Shown here one piece after another: positions 34,026-45,266 of a stretch of DNA of 64,000 bases (the first letter of the stretch is position 1; each line of letters begins with the position of its first letter). Origin of the DNA: Bubalus kerabau (Eukaryota > Chordata > Mammalia > Artiodactyla > Bovidae); assembly GCF_029407905.1 (NCBI RefSeq), contig NW_026577902.1, positions 1,116,001 through 1,180,000 of the forward strand. Reading direction: 5' to 3'. The translations under genes were made by a program, and so were the position numbers. The notes beneath the pieces were generated by a model. That model ran no database searches. It was given only the letters and a program-made list of their open reading frames with translations, and was not told the DNA's origin.

Positions 34026-34804
34026 TGTGTACTAAAAGCTCCTTTGTTTAAAAAACTTTTTATCTTCCTCAGTCTTAGGCAACACTTTGGGAGGCTTTGG
34101 GGGCAAAGTGGGGAACTCCTGGGTCCTGGGAGGCACAATCGAAGGCGGTGGCAGTCGCCTTAAATCAGAAAGTGGTGGATAAGTTTTTTAAAGGTTTGCG
34201 CAGAGGGGGAGGGAGCTCGCCAGGGCTCTCGGCCGCAGCGTCCTGTAAGCCCTCTCCTTCCTCGGGAGGTAGACCACTTTCTCCCTCCTTTTTTTTTTTT
34301 CTTCAATGGCAGAAAATATGATCTGTGCAGTAAATGGAGACTCACCACCATCCACCTCTATAGCCTCCCCCATAGTCTATTTAACAGCCTCGTGACGGAG
34401 GTCCAGGACATTTCTAATCATATTCCACAGTCAATAAATATTTGTCTATTCTTAGATGCAGAGAAATCCATTTTTAATTTTTTTTTTAATTTTAGAGAAT
34501 ATTTTTATTTATTTTGTAACCTCTTTACCCTGGCTAAACTGCAGAGGGGACTAGAAAAGAAGCCTCAAGGTGAGGATCAAGTTCATCCTTGGGACTAGAG
34601 AAAATCCTTCTCCGGGAAACTCCTAGCGGTGGCCCTTTACCCCGACATGGAGGAGGAGGCATAGGGGGATGGGAGCGTCCCGAAGTTTTCCTCTTCTGTT
34701 CCGGAGATCCTTTAACTGTTTGGTAACTAAATCTTACGAACTGTCTGATCGGGGATGTTTCCCTCAACCTCCTAGGAGCGGATGGTCTGATTAGGGATGT
34801 TTTC
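34026..34804 (-). pseudogene. Proline-rich gag remnant
   Basis: Discontinuous - strand frames rich in Pro, Ser and Lys: 34767-34534 with a PPPPCRGKGPP stretch, and ~34185-34065 with PPSIVPP and LPPKPPKVLP. This resembles the region between matrix and capsid in betaretroviral Gag. Interrupted by A-tracts on the - strand (34287-34299 and 34476-34495). A ~40-bp tandem duplication lies at about 34742-34822. No capsid homology motif or zinc knuckle was seen, so capsid and nucleocapsid seem to be deleted. Confidence 0.6.
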
Positions 34805-35392
34805 TTAAACTTTTAGGAGCATCTTTAGCTTAAAAAAAAAAAAATCCTCATCAGAATGGCATCGAGCTGCTGTTTCCTCTAAACCTTTTTCAAATTGAGG
34901 GGAGAGCTGATCTTTCTTTTCATCCCTATCTTTTACATGCTCATTGGCAGTCATAGCGGCTAGCCATTTATTTAGCTGTCGATAGCTAGGTATAGCCTCT
35001 TCATTTTCACTTTTCTTTATAACAGGTACCTTTTCAGATTTGCTTTTTTGTTTAACAGGTACTTTTCCAACTTTACTTTCCTCTTTAACAGGTACATTTT
35101 CAAATTCATGAGCTGGATCTAAAATATCTCTAGTCATATTCCACAGAGGAAAGGTGTAAGTAGGGATTTTTTCCAAACCTTGCTGAGCACAATAAGCTCT
35201 TAGCTGTTTTCCTAGTTTTTTCAAGATATCGAGGTTAACAGTGCCTTGTTGTAGAAACCAAGGGCAGTGGTCTTGTACAAATGTAAAAAATGATTGAATG
35301 GAAGATTTTTTAACCTTGATTCTTCTTTTACTTAATAACTGTAAAATTACTCCTATAAAGAGCTGTCTTTCATTTGATTCAGTGTTGCCCAT
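34805..35392 (-). pseudogene. gag matrix (MA) remnant
   Basis: 195-codon - strand frame starting at ATG 35392 with Met-Gly, the N-myristoylation signal of retroviral matrix proteins that direct Gag to membrane. The first ~100 residues fit a betaretroviral matrix domain (helix-rich, WFLQQGT and LWNMTRDI segments). Then three 12-13-codon repeats built on KVPVKxKS (35010-35110). The frame degenerates into a Phe/Lys string where an A-tract (+ strand 34832-34844) disrupts it. It is the 5'-most gene, ~225 bp after the primer site, as expected. Confidence 0.85.
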
Positions 35393-35616
35393 GTCAGAAA
35401 CTTAAGGATAGTAAAAGATTTTGCTTTTAGCTATCTAAAGATTAGGCCTTTTTTGTCAGCCTTTTTAGAAACCGTTTTTTCTCTCTAACTCTTCAACACT
35501 TCCCACTCCTCTCGCCCTGTCTATTCTACAGGGGGATCTGCAGCCCCCTAAGTGGGATCCTATCTGTCCCGAAAACTGAACACTGGGGGAATGGGGTTGG
35601 GGATTTACCTTCGAAA
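35393..35616 (-). other. Retroviral 5' leader
   Basis: About 224 bp between the primer binding site and the gag ATG. In retroviruses this holds the packaging signal and often a splice donor. I see no certain motif. Confidence 0.6.
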
Positions 35617-35634
35617 TGCCTGTCTCGGGCGCCA
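35617..35634 (-). promoter_or_regulatory. Primer binding site, tRNA-Lys type
   Basis: On the - strand TGGCGCCCGAGACAGGCA, two bases after the 5' LTR. It begins TGGCGCCCGA as tRNA-Lys3 primer sites do, with mismatches further in. The position right after the LTR supports the orientation. Confidence 0.82.
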
Positions 35635-35636
35635 CC

Positions 35637-36939
35637 TGCAGAGGTCCAGCCCCAGCTGATCCAGGGTATTCGAAGGGAAGATGGAGTAGGCGACCTATTT
35701 ATATATTTATTTATTCATCAAAGATATAAAGAGTAATAGAATGAGGATAGCTCAGTAGGAAAATTCAGTGGAGAAAAGCAGCTGAGTAGCTTGGTTTACG
35801 CGGAAAATCAATATAACCCGTGACACCAGGTTAGCTCTGACCACGGAGGCTGCAAGTGCCCTCTAGAATAGAGGAAGGTGCCCCACCTTAGACACCTTAT
35901 CGAGTGGGTCTTCGAAGCCCAGGCAAATAAATGGTCGCAGAGGATATCCGCGCTCCAGATGGACACTCATCTGAAAATTGAGGGGAATAATGACATGGGG
36001 AGACCAAGCGTTGGCGAGCAAGGCCCGTAGCTTTATTTTCAACACAGGTTTTAATACCCTAAGTTACACATAGAGGATAATAGGGGATGCAAAGTCAGCA
36101 GTCTTTAATCCTTATCAAAAACCAGGGTTTCTTTTCTGCAGATTTACCGTATAAAAATGGTTTAGATGATTTACATCATCTTCTGGCCAGAAGACCTATT
36201 AACATTTTATGACTCTTGACAAAGACTTATCAACCATAAGAGTTATTTTCTCTAAGAGTAATTGTTTAAGGTTTGGCGCCATCTTTCGAAGATAAAATTG
36301 CATTCCTATAGGGAGGATGTGTAATGGGTTTACAACAAAGAAAAGAATTTATTACCTTAAGGGTCTAAAGTTACCAACATCAAGGCCACTACTTATTTTT
36401 TCTACATACCAACTATATTAATTAGCACACATTCAAGGACACAATTCAGGGGATGTGGAAACTTGGCAAAAAGCATTGGTTCATCAATGAAATCTTTTAC
36501 TAGTTTTATTCTGACAGTTTCTAACTCTCTGAGAGGCTCTAAGCTATTTGAATATCTTAAACTTCCCGTGCGTCTCGAGGCTGGGAGACTGTACACAATC
36601 GTATGCATTGCTGTAGGAGACCGGGTAAACTTGTCAGGCGAGTTAGAAAACCATCTGAGGGGTTTGGATTTAAACACTCCTAATTGCCCAGGAACATTAT
36701 TAGTTGGAGCTGTAAGTTAGCTCTTTGACAGAGAGAGTGAGATGGTGGTGGGGGACATCCCCAGTAATGTCAGAGGTGAGAGAACAAAGCAATAAAGAAG
36801 GCAGACTTTGGTTTTTGGGGGTAGATGCTGAAGAATATACGGGGGAACTCCCGGAGGCTCGATCCCGCCTTTGCGTATGCCGAGACTCTTTCCTCATGAC
36901 ATTTGTCACGAGTGGAATATCTCTCGCTGGCTCCCGGCA
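35637..36939 (-). repeat. 5' LTR of retrovirus
   Basis: 1,303 bp, - strand, starting TGCCGGGAGCC at 36939 and ending CA at 35637. Aligns with the 3' LTR along its length with ~6% sampled mismatches and small indels. Confidence 0.9.
36042..36066 (-). promoter_or_regulatory. Core promoter region of 5' LTR (mutated TATA, AATAAA)
   Basis: Same arrangement as in the 3' LTR. Here the TATA word is TATTAAAA (36066-36059), one step from the TATAAAA of the other LTR, and AATAAA lies at 36047-36042. The provirus's own promoter may be weakened. Confidence 0.55.
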
Positions 36940-36945
36940 ATCTTC
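36940..36945 (-). repeat. Retroviral target-site duplication, right
   Basis: ATCTTC, pairing imperfectly with TTTTTC at 30050-30055. The satellite continues CATTGCACCAAA. Confidence 0.55.
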
Positions 36946-37698
36946 CATTGCACCAAACGCAGTGGAGTCCCGAGAGGCCCCTCCCAACACCACAGTATCA
37001 GTGTCTTCTCAGAGGCACCCTGAGCAACTCCCTGAGTTCACCGGCACAAGTCGAGGGAACACAGGGTCTCCTGCCGCAACCCGAGAAAGACCTCAAGAGT
37101 CCGTCTTCAACGCGTCTTGAGGACGGATTCCCCTACCATGACTCGAGAGCAATGACACGCTCCCCCTCGCCATGCGCATGGACACCTGACTTCCCTGGCG
37201 CCACATGAGAGGCTCCCTGAGCTCCCCGTCATACTTCGAGAGAAACCCCACACTGGCGCCACAGCTCGGGAAAACCCACGAGACGCCACTGTCATCACGA
37301 GATTGGGGACATCTTTTCCTGCCTGACCTGGAGAGCAATCCCTGGTCCTTTCTCCAAACTTCACAGGAGGCTTTACTCCCTTTAGGCCACTCAATGGGCT
37401 CCAAGAGATACCTGTCGCGACTTGAGAGGAGAGCAGAGTTCTTTGTTTCCCCTCGAGATGAGGCCTTACCTTGGGTGAGTCTGGAATGCAACCCCGAGAT
37501 CCCTGTTGTCCCTGGAGAGGAACATTATGTCCTGGACAAAAGCCTAGATGAGGTCTATTTTGCCCTACAGTGAATCGAGAGCAACACCCATCTCTCCCTC
37601 GCAATTCGAATGGAAGATTGGTCTTCACTGGGCCAACACAAGAGGAAGTCTGAATTTCCCGTTGTAACTCGAGAATCCCGCCGCAACTCTTAAAAACC
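36940..37698. repeat. Satellite monomer 15, right part
   Basis: 759 bp completing the monomer split by the retrovirus. From ~36960 it pairs with ~275-1000 (4 mismatches in about 165 bp at the left end). Confidence 0.86.
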
Positions 37699-39103
37699 AC
37701 GTGGTTCCCCATTCATCGCAATATGAGGCCTTTGCCCGCTACAGAGTCTCAAGAGAAGTCCCATGTTTCGTCATAAAGTTCGAAATGCTACTTGGCACCC
37801 TTGATGCGACCCCAAAAGTTCCCCAATATACCGGTCTCACTCCAAGGGAACACCGAAGTTCCTGGCACCACTTCATTTGAGCCCCTTCTCCCCTCCTGAT
37901 CATGGCAGGAAGGTCGATTCCCCTGCTTTGTCTAGAAGGGGTTCCCGACCTTCATGGCGCACCTCAGGATGAGGCCAGTCTCACGAAGAAATTCGAGACG
38001 TAGCCTCGTGTTGGTGCCACGTGCCGAAAGACCCCGATTTCTCGGTCTTGCTCTTGATAAGAACCCGATGCCCGGACACCTCTTCTAAGGCAACCCTGTG
38101 GATGAAGGCACTACACGAGGGGGCACTGGCAACCCTGTTCATCGTCCGGAAAATCCCACAGGATCCACATACAGCTCCACAACTGGCCTGTCACCCCTTA
38201 AACAATGAGAGAGGAAAGCGGAGTTCCCTTCCTCAGACAAGACGAGGCCTGAGTATCCAATCCCAACTCTGCAGGCACGCTTCGATCTGAGTCAGAAATG
38301 GAGAGGAAACCTGAGGTTCCTGCCTCAACCCGAGATGAGGCCCTCTTCCATTAAAACAAACCCAGTGGAGTCCCGAGAGGCCACTCCCATCTCCACAGTA
38401 TCCCTGACTTCTCATAGGCATTCTGAGAAGCTCCTTGAGGCCACCGGCAAACGTCGAGGGAAATAAGGGTTTCCTGCCACAACCGAAGAAAGACCTCGAG
38501 AGTCCTTCTTCAACGCGTCTTGAGGTCAGATTCCCCTACCATGGCTCGAGAGCAATACGCGCTCCCCCTCGCCACGCACATGGAGACCTGACTTCCCTGG
38601 CGCCACATGAGAGGCTCCCTGAGCTCCCTGTCGTACCTCGTGTGAAACCCCACACTGGCGCAGCAGCTCGAGAAAACACACAATACCCCTCCGTCATCGC
38701 GAGATGAGGGCCATCTTTTCCTGCATGGCCTGGAGAGCAGTCCCAAGTCCTCTCTCCAAACTTCACAGGAGGCTTGACTCCCTTTAGGCCACAAAGTGGG
38801 CTCCAAGAGGTGCCCGTCGCGACTCGAAAGGAGAGCAGAGTCCTTTGCTTCCCTTCGACACGAGGCCTGACTCCCTGGGTGAGTCTGGAATGCAAACCTG
38901 AGATCCCTGTGGCCCTTGGAGAGGAACATTAGGTCCTGGACACAAGCCTAGATGAGGTCTCCTTTGCCCTGCAGTGACTCGAGCGCAACCCCCAGCTCTC
39001 CCTCGCAACTCGAATGGATGATTGGACTTCCCTGGCCCAACACAAGAGGAAGCCTGAAATCCCCGTCGTAACTCGAGAATCCCGCCGCAACTCGAGAAAA
39101 ACC
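37699..39103. repeat. Satellite monomer 16
   Basis: 1,405 bp. Partner of monomer 1. No rearrangement seen. Confidence 0.88.
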
Positions 39104-40506
39104 ACGTGGCTCCCCCGTCATCGCAAGATGAGGCCCTTGGCCACTACAGCGTATCAAAAGAAGTCCCACGTTCCATCCTGAAGTACAAAACGGTACTTGG
39201 CACCCTTGATGCGACCCCCAAAGTTCCCTGACATACCGGTCTCAGTCGAGGGAAACACCAAAGTTCATGGCACCACTTCCTGTGAGCCCCTTCACCCCTC
39301 CTGATCGCGACAGGAGGGTCGACTCCCATGCTTTGTCTGCAAGGGGTTCCCGACGTTCCCCGCAAACCTCCGGATGAGGCCGGTCTCATGAGGAAATTCG
39401 AAAAGTAGCCTCATGGTTGGTGCCACATGTTGAAAGATCCCGAATTCCCGGTCCACTCTAGATAAGAACCTGACGCCCGGACATCTCTTCGAAGGCAACC
39501 CTGTGGATGAAGGCACAACACGAAGGGACACTGACATCCCCATGCATCGTCTGGAAAAACCCGCCGATTCCACTCACAGCTCCAAATGTGGACTGTCACC
39601 CCGTGAACAACTCGAGAGGCAAGTGAAGTTGCATTCCTTCACACAAGACGAGGCCTTACTCTCCTGTCCCAACTCTTCAGGGACCCTGCGATCGGAGTCA
39701 GAAATGGAGAGGAACCCTGAGGTTCCTGCCTCAACTAGAGAAGAGGCCCTCTTCCATTGAACCAAACTCAGTGTTGTCCCGAGAGGCCCCTCCCAACACC
39801 ACAGTATCCCTGAATTCTCAGAGGCTCCGTGAGAAGCTACCTGAGGTCACTGGCACAAGTCGAGGGAACCCAGAGTTTCCTGAAGTAACCCGAGAAAGAC
39901 TTGGAGAGACCTTTTTCAACGTCTCTTGATGCCCGATTCCCCTACCATGTCTCCAGAGCAAGGACGCGCTCCCCTCGCCACAAGCACGAAAATTGACTTC
40001 CCTAGTACCACACAAGAGGCTCCCTGAGTACCCCATCGTACCTCGTGAGAAAACCCACAGTGGCGCCGCAGTTCGAGAAAAACCACAAGATGCCCCCATC
40101 AAGGAGAGATGCGGGCCTTCTTTTCCTGCCTGACCTGGAGAGCAATCCCTGGTCCTCTCTCCAAACTTCACAGGAGGATTGACTCCCTTTAGGCCACTCA
40201 GTTGGGTCCAAGAAATACCCGGTGCGACTCGAGAGGAGAGCGGAGTCCTTTGCTTCCCTGGAGACGAGGCCTGACTCCCCGGGTGAGTTTGGAATGCAAC
40301 CCCGAGATCCCTGTCGCCCCTGGAGTGGAACATTATGTCCTAGACACAAGCCTAGATGAGGTCTATTTTGCCCTACAGTGACTCGAGAGCAACCTCCATC
40401 TCTCCCTCACAATTTGAATGGAAGATTGGTCTTCCCAAGGTCAACACAAGAGGAAGTCTGAATTTCCCATCGTAATTCGAGAATTCAGCCTCAAGTCTTA
40501 AAAACC
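39104..40506. repeat. Satellite monomer 17
   Basis: 1,403 bp. Partner of monomer 2. Confidence 0.88.
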
Positions 40507-42027
40507 ATGTGGTTCCCCCTTCATCGCAATATGAGGCCCTTGCCAGCTAGAGTCTCAAGAGAAGTCCCACGTTCCATCTTAAAGTTCGAAATGCTACTTG
40601 GCACCCTTGATACGACCCAAAAGTTCCCCAACATACCGGTCTCACTCCAGGGGAACACGGAAGTTCCCGGAGTCTCCAGGGAAGTCCCATGTTCCGTCCT
40701 TAAGTGCGAAACGGTAATTGACACCCTTGATGCGACCGCAAAAGTTCCCCGACACGCTGGGTTCCCTCGAGGGGAACACCGAGGGTCCCGGCACCACTTC
40801 ATCTGAGCCCCTTCTCCCCTCCTGATCGCGACAGGAGAGTCGATTCCCCTGCTTTCTCTGGAAGGGGTTCCCGGCCTTCCTGGTGCACCTCAGGATGAGG
40901 CCGGTCTCAGGAGGAAATTCGAGACTAGCCATGTGTGAGGTGCCACGTGCCGAACAACCCCGATTTTCCGGTCCGCTCTTGATAAGAACCCGATGCCCGG
41001 ACACCTCTTCGAAGGAAACCCTGTGAGTGAAGGCACAACACGAAGGGGCACTGACACCCCCGTGCATCATCCGGAAAAACCCGCAGGGTCTACTCACAGC
41101 TCGACAAGGGGCCTGAGACTCCCGGAACAACTCGAGAGGCAACCAGAATTCCATTCATCAGACAAGACGAGGCATGACTCTCCTGTCCCAACACTGCAGG
41201 GACCGTGCAGTCGGAGTCAGAATCGGAGAGGAAGCCTGAGGTTCCTGCCTCCCCTCGAGATGAGGCCCTCTTCCATTGCGACGAACCCAGCAGAGTCCCG
41301 AGAGGCCCCGCCAACTCCACAGCATCCCTCACCTCTCAGAGGCACCCTGGGAAGTTCCCTATAGTCCCCTGCAGAAGTCGAGGGAAACGAGGGATTCCCG
41401 CCGCCACCCGAGAAAGACCTCGAGAGTCCTTCTTCAACGCGTCTTGAGGCCCTAGTCGCATCCCATGACTCGAGAGTGATGACCAGCTCCCCCTCGCCAT
41501 GCGCATGGAGACATGAGTTCCCTGGTGCCGCACGAGAGGCTCCCTGAGGTCCTCGTCATGCCTTGTGAGAAAACCCCCACGGGCGCCGCAGCCTGAGGAA
41601 ACCCATGAGACGCCCCCGTCCTCACGAGCTGAGGGCCTTCTTTTCCTGCCTGGCCTGGAGAGCAATCCCGAGTCCTCTCTCCAAACTGAAGAGGAGGCTC
41701 GACACCCTTGAGTCCACTCAGTGGGCTCCAAGAGATCCGTGTCGCGACTTGAGAGGAAAGCGGAGTCCTCTGCTTCCCCTCAAGGCGAGGCCTGACTCCC
41801 CGGGGGAGTCTGGAATGCAAACCCGAGATCCCTGTCTTCCCTTGAGAGGAATATTAGGTCCTGGACACACGCCTCGATGAGGTCTCTTTGGCCCTGTAGT
41901 GACTCGAGCAGAACCCCCAGCTTTCCCTCGCAACTCCAGGGGAAGATTGGGCTTCCCAGGGCCAACCCAAGAGGAAGCCTGAAATCCTCGTCATTTTCGA
42001 GAATCCAGACGCAACTCGAGAAAAACG
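40507..42027. repeat. Satellite monomer 18, type A/B hybrid with 120-bp duplication
   Basis: 1,521 bp. Partner of monomer 3 with the same duplication (40552-40671 and 40672-40791) and the same type A to type B switch. Confidence 0.88.
40552..40791. repeat. 120-bp direct duplication at monomer class junction, copy B
   Basis: Arms start at GTCTCAAGAG (40552) and GTCTCCAGGG (40672). Equivalent to 3853-4092, so the event predates the long duplication. Confidence 0.85.
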
Positions 42028-43864
42028 ACGTGGTTCCAACGTCTTCACAGGATGAGGCCCTTGCCCGCTACAGCGTCTCCAGGGAAGTCCCATGTTCCGT
42101 CCTGAAGTGGGAAACGGTACTTGGCTCCCTTGATGCGACCCCTAAAGTTCCCTGAAACGCTGGGTTCCCTCTAGTGGAACACCTAGAGTCCCGGCCCCAC
42201 TTCATCTGAGCCCCATCTCCCCTCCTGATCGCGACAGGAGATTCGATTCCCGTGCTTTGTCTGCAAGGGTTTCCCTACCTTCCCGGCGAACCTCAGGATG
42301 AGGCCGGTCTCCTGAGGAAATTCGAGATGTAGCCTCGTGGGTGGTACCACATGCTGAAAGACCCCAATTTTCTGGTACGCTCTTGAAAAGAACCCGATGC
42401 CCGGACACCTCTTTGAAGGCAACCCTGTGGATGAAGGCACAACACGAAGGGGCACTGACACCCCTCTGCATCATCCGGAAAAACCCACAGGTTCCACACA
42501 CAGCTCAACAAGAGGCCTGTCACTCCATGAACAGCTCGCAAGGAAAGCGGAGATCCATTCCTCCACAGAAGACGAGGCGTGACTCTCTTGTCCATACTCT
42601 GCAGGTACTCTGCGACCCGAGTCAGAAATGGAGAGGACCCCTGAGGTTCCTGCCTGCATACGAGATGAGGCCCTCTTCAATTGCACCAAACCCAGTTGAG
42701 TAACGAAAGGCCCCTCCCAAATCCACAGTGTCCCTGACTTCTCAGAGGCACCCTGAAAAGTTGCCTGAGGTCACCGACAAAAGTCGAGGGAACCCAGGGT
42801 TCCCTGCCGCAACCCGAGAAAGACCTCGAGAGTCCTTCTTCAATGCGTCTTGAGGCCCGATTCGCCTACTATGACTCGAGAGCAATCACGCACTCCCCTT
42901 CACCACACGCACGGAGACCTGACGTCCCTAGCACCACACGAGAGGCTCTCTGAGCTCCCCGTTGTACCTCGTGAGAAATCTGATACTGGCGCCACAGCTG
43001 GAGAAAACCCACGAGACGCCCCCGTCATCGCAAGATGAGGGCCTTTTTTCCTGCATGGCCAGGAAAACAATCCCGAGTCATCTCTCCAAACTCCATAGGA
43101 GGCTTCACTCCCTTTATGCCACGCAGTGGGCTCCAAGAGATACCCGTCGCGACTTGACAGGAGAGCGGAGTCCTTTTTTTCCCCTCAAGACGAGGCCTGA
43201 CTCTCCGGGTGAGTCGAGAATGCAACCCTGAGGTCCCTGTCGGCCCAGTAGTGGAACAATAGGTCCTGGACACAAGCGTAGATGATGTCTATTTTGCCCT
43301 GCAGTGACTGGAGAGCAATCCCCAGTTCTAACTCGCAACTCGAATGGAATACTGGATTTTCCTGGCGCCACACAAGAGGCTCCCTAAGATCCCCGTGGTA
43401 CTTCATGAGACACCCCACACTGGCGCCGCAGCTCGAGAAAACCCACGAGATGCCACCGTCATCTCGAGATGAGGGCCTTCTTTACCTGCATGGCCTGGAG
43501 TCCAATCCCGAGTCCTCTCTCCAAACTCCACAGGAGGCTTGACTCCCTTTAGTACACACAGTGGGCTCCAAGAGATACCCATCGCGACTCGAGACGAGAG
43601 CGGAATTCTTTGCTTACCCTCGAGGTGAGAACTGACTCCCCGGATGAGTCTGGAATGCAAACCCGAGATCCCTGTCGCCCCTGGAGAGCAACATTAGATC
43701 CTGGACACAAGCCTAGATTAGGTCTCTTTTGCCCTGCAGTGACTCTAGCGCAATCCCCAGCTCCCCCTCGCAACCCGAATGGAAGATTGGATTTCAAGGC
43801 CAACAAGAGGAAGCCTAAATTCCCGGTCATAACTCGAGAATCCCGCCGCATCTTGAGCAAAACC
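42028..43864. repeat. Satellite monomer 19, fusion of monomers 4 and 5 types
   Basis: 1,837 bp. Its first ~210 bp match monomer 4 (5327-5540) and the rest matches monomer 5 (from ~6.9 kb), with the switch between about 42230 and 42265. It keeps the ~433-bp internal duplication (arms near 42930 and 43364). Confidence 0.86.
42928..43796. repeat. ~433-bp direct duplication inside monomer 19
   Basis: Arms ~42928-43361 and ~43362-43796, offset 434 bp. The join CTGGATTTTCCTGGCGCCA is the same as at ~8062. Confidence 0.83.
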
Positions 43865-45266
43865 ACGTGGTTCTCCCGTCATCGTAAGATGAGGCCCTTG
43901 CCCGCTACAGCGTTTCAAAAGATGTCCCAGGTTCCGTCTTGAAATGCGAAACGGTACTTGGCACCCTTGATGCGACCCCAAAAGTCCCCCAACACGCCGG
44001 TCTCACTCAAGGGGAACACCGAGGTTCCCGGCACCACTTCATTTAAGCCCCTTCTCCCCTCCTGATCGTGACCGGTGGGTCGATTCCCCTGCTTTGTCTG
44101 CAAGGGGGCCCGACCTTCCCTGCACAACACAGGATGAGGCCGGTCTCATGGGGAAATTCGATACGTAGCTTTGTGGGTGGTGCCGCTTGCTGAAAGACTC
44201 CAATTTCCCGGTCCGCTCTTGATAAGAATCCGATGCTCGGACACCTCTTGGAAGGCAGCCTTGAGTATGAAGGTACAACACGAAGGGGCACTAACACACC
44301 TGTGCATCATCCGGAAAAACGGGCAGGTTACACACACAGCTCGACAAGTGGCCTGTCACCTCGAGAACAACTCGAGAGGCAAGAGGAGTCCCATCCTCCA
44401 GAAAAGACGAGGCCTGACTCTCCTGTACCAACATGCAGGGACCTTGCGATCTGAGTCAGAAATGGAGAGGAACACTGAGGTTCCTGCTTCAACTCGAGAT
44501 GAGTCCCTCTTACATTCCACCAAATGCAGAGGAGTCTCGAGAGGCCCCTCCAAACTGCACAGTATCCCTGACTTCTCAGAGGCACTCTGAGAAGCTCCCT
44601 GAGGTCGCAGGCACAAGTCAAGGGAACCCTGGGTTTTATGCAGTGACCCGAGAAAGACCTCGAGAGTCCTTCTTCAACCCGTCTTGAGGCCCGATTACCC
44701 TACCATGACTCGAGAGCAATGACGATCTCCCCCTAGCCATCTCATGGGGACCTGACTTCCCTGGCGCCACACGAGAGGCTCCCTGAGCTCCCTCTCATAC
44801 CTCGTCAGAAACCCGGCACTAGCGCGGCAGTCTAGAAAACCCACGAGACGCCACCGTCATCGCGAGATGAGGGCCTTCTTTTCCTGCATGGCCTGGAGAG
44901 GAATCCCGAGTCCTCTATCCAAACACCACAGGAGGCTTGACTCCCTTTATGGCACACAGTGGGCTCCAAGAGATACCCATCGCGACCCAAAAGGACAGCG
45001 GAGTTCTTTGCTTCCCCTTGAGATGAGGCCTGATTCCCTGGGTGAGTCTGGTATGCAAGCCCGAGATCCCTGTCGCCCCTAGGGACGAACATTAAGTCCT
45101 GGACACAAGCCTAGATGAGGTCTATTTTGCCCTGCAGTGACTAGAGGGCAATCCCCAGCTCTCCCTTGAAACTCGAATGGAAGATAGGACTTCCCTGGGC
45201 CAACACATGAGGAAGACTGTATTCCCTGTCAAAACTCGAGAATCCCGCCACAACTCGAGAAACGCC
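43865..45266. repeat. Satellite monomer 20
   Basis: 1,402 bp. Partner of monomer 6 at offset ~35300-35304. Confidence 0.88.

Larger units (their letters stand above)
30056..36939 (-). mobile_element. Defective endogenous retrovirus, class II (ERVK/betaretrovirus-like)
   Basis: 6,884-bp provirus on the - strand inside satellite monomer 15. Bounded by TG...CA LTRs (5' LTR 35637-36939, 3' LTR 30056-31349) with a Lys-type primer site, a polypurine tract, and gag, dUTPase-protease and env remnants in that order. The class assignment rests on the myristoylated matrix-like start, the dUTPase joined to protease, the primer site, and env TM architecture. Polymerase, capsid, nucleocapsid and most of env SU are missing, and the remaining genes carry stops and frameshifts. 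It may belong to a known bovine ERVK family, but I cannot name it from sequence alone. It cannot replicate. Confidence 0.9.
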
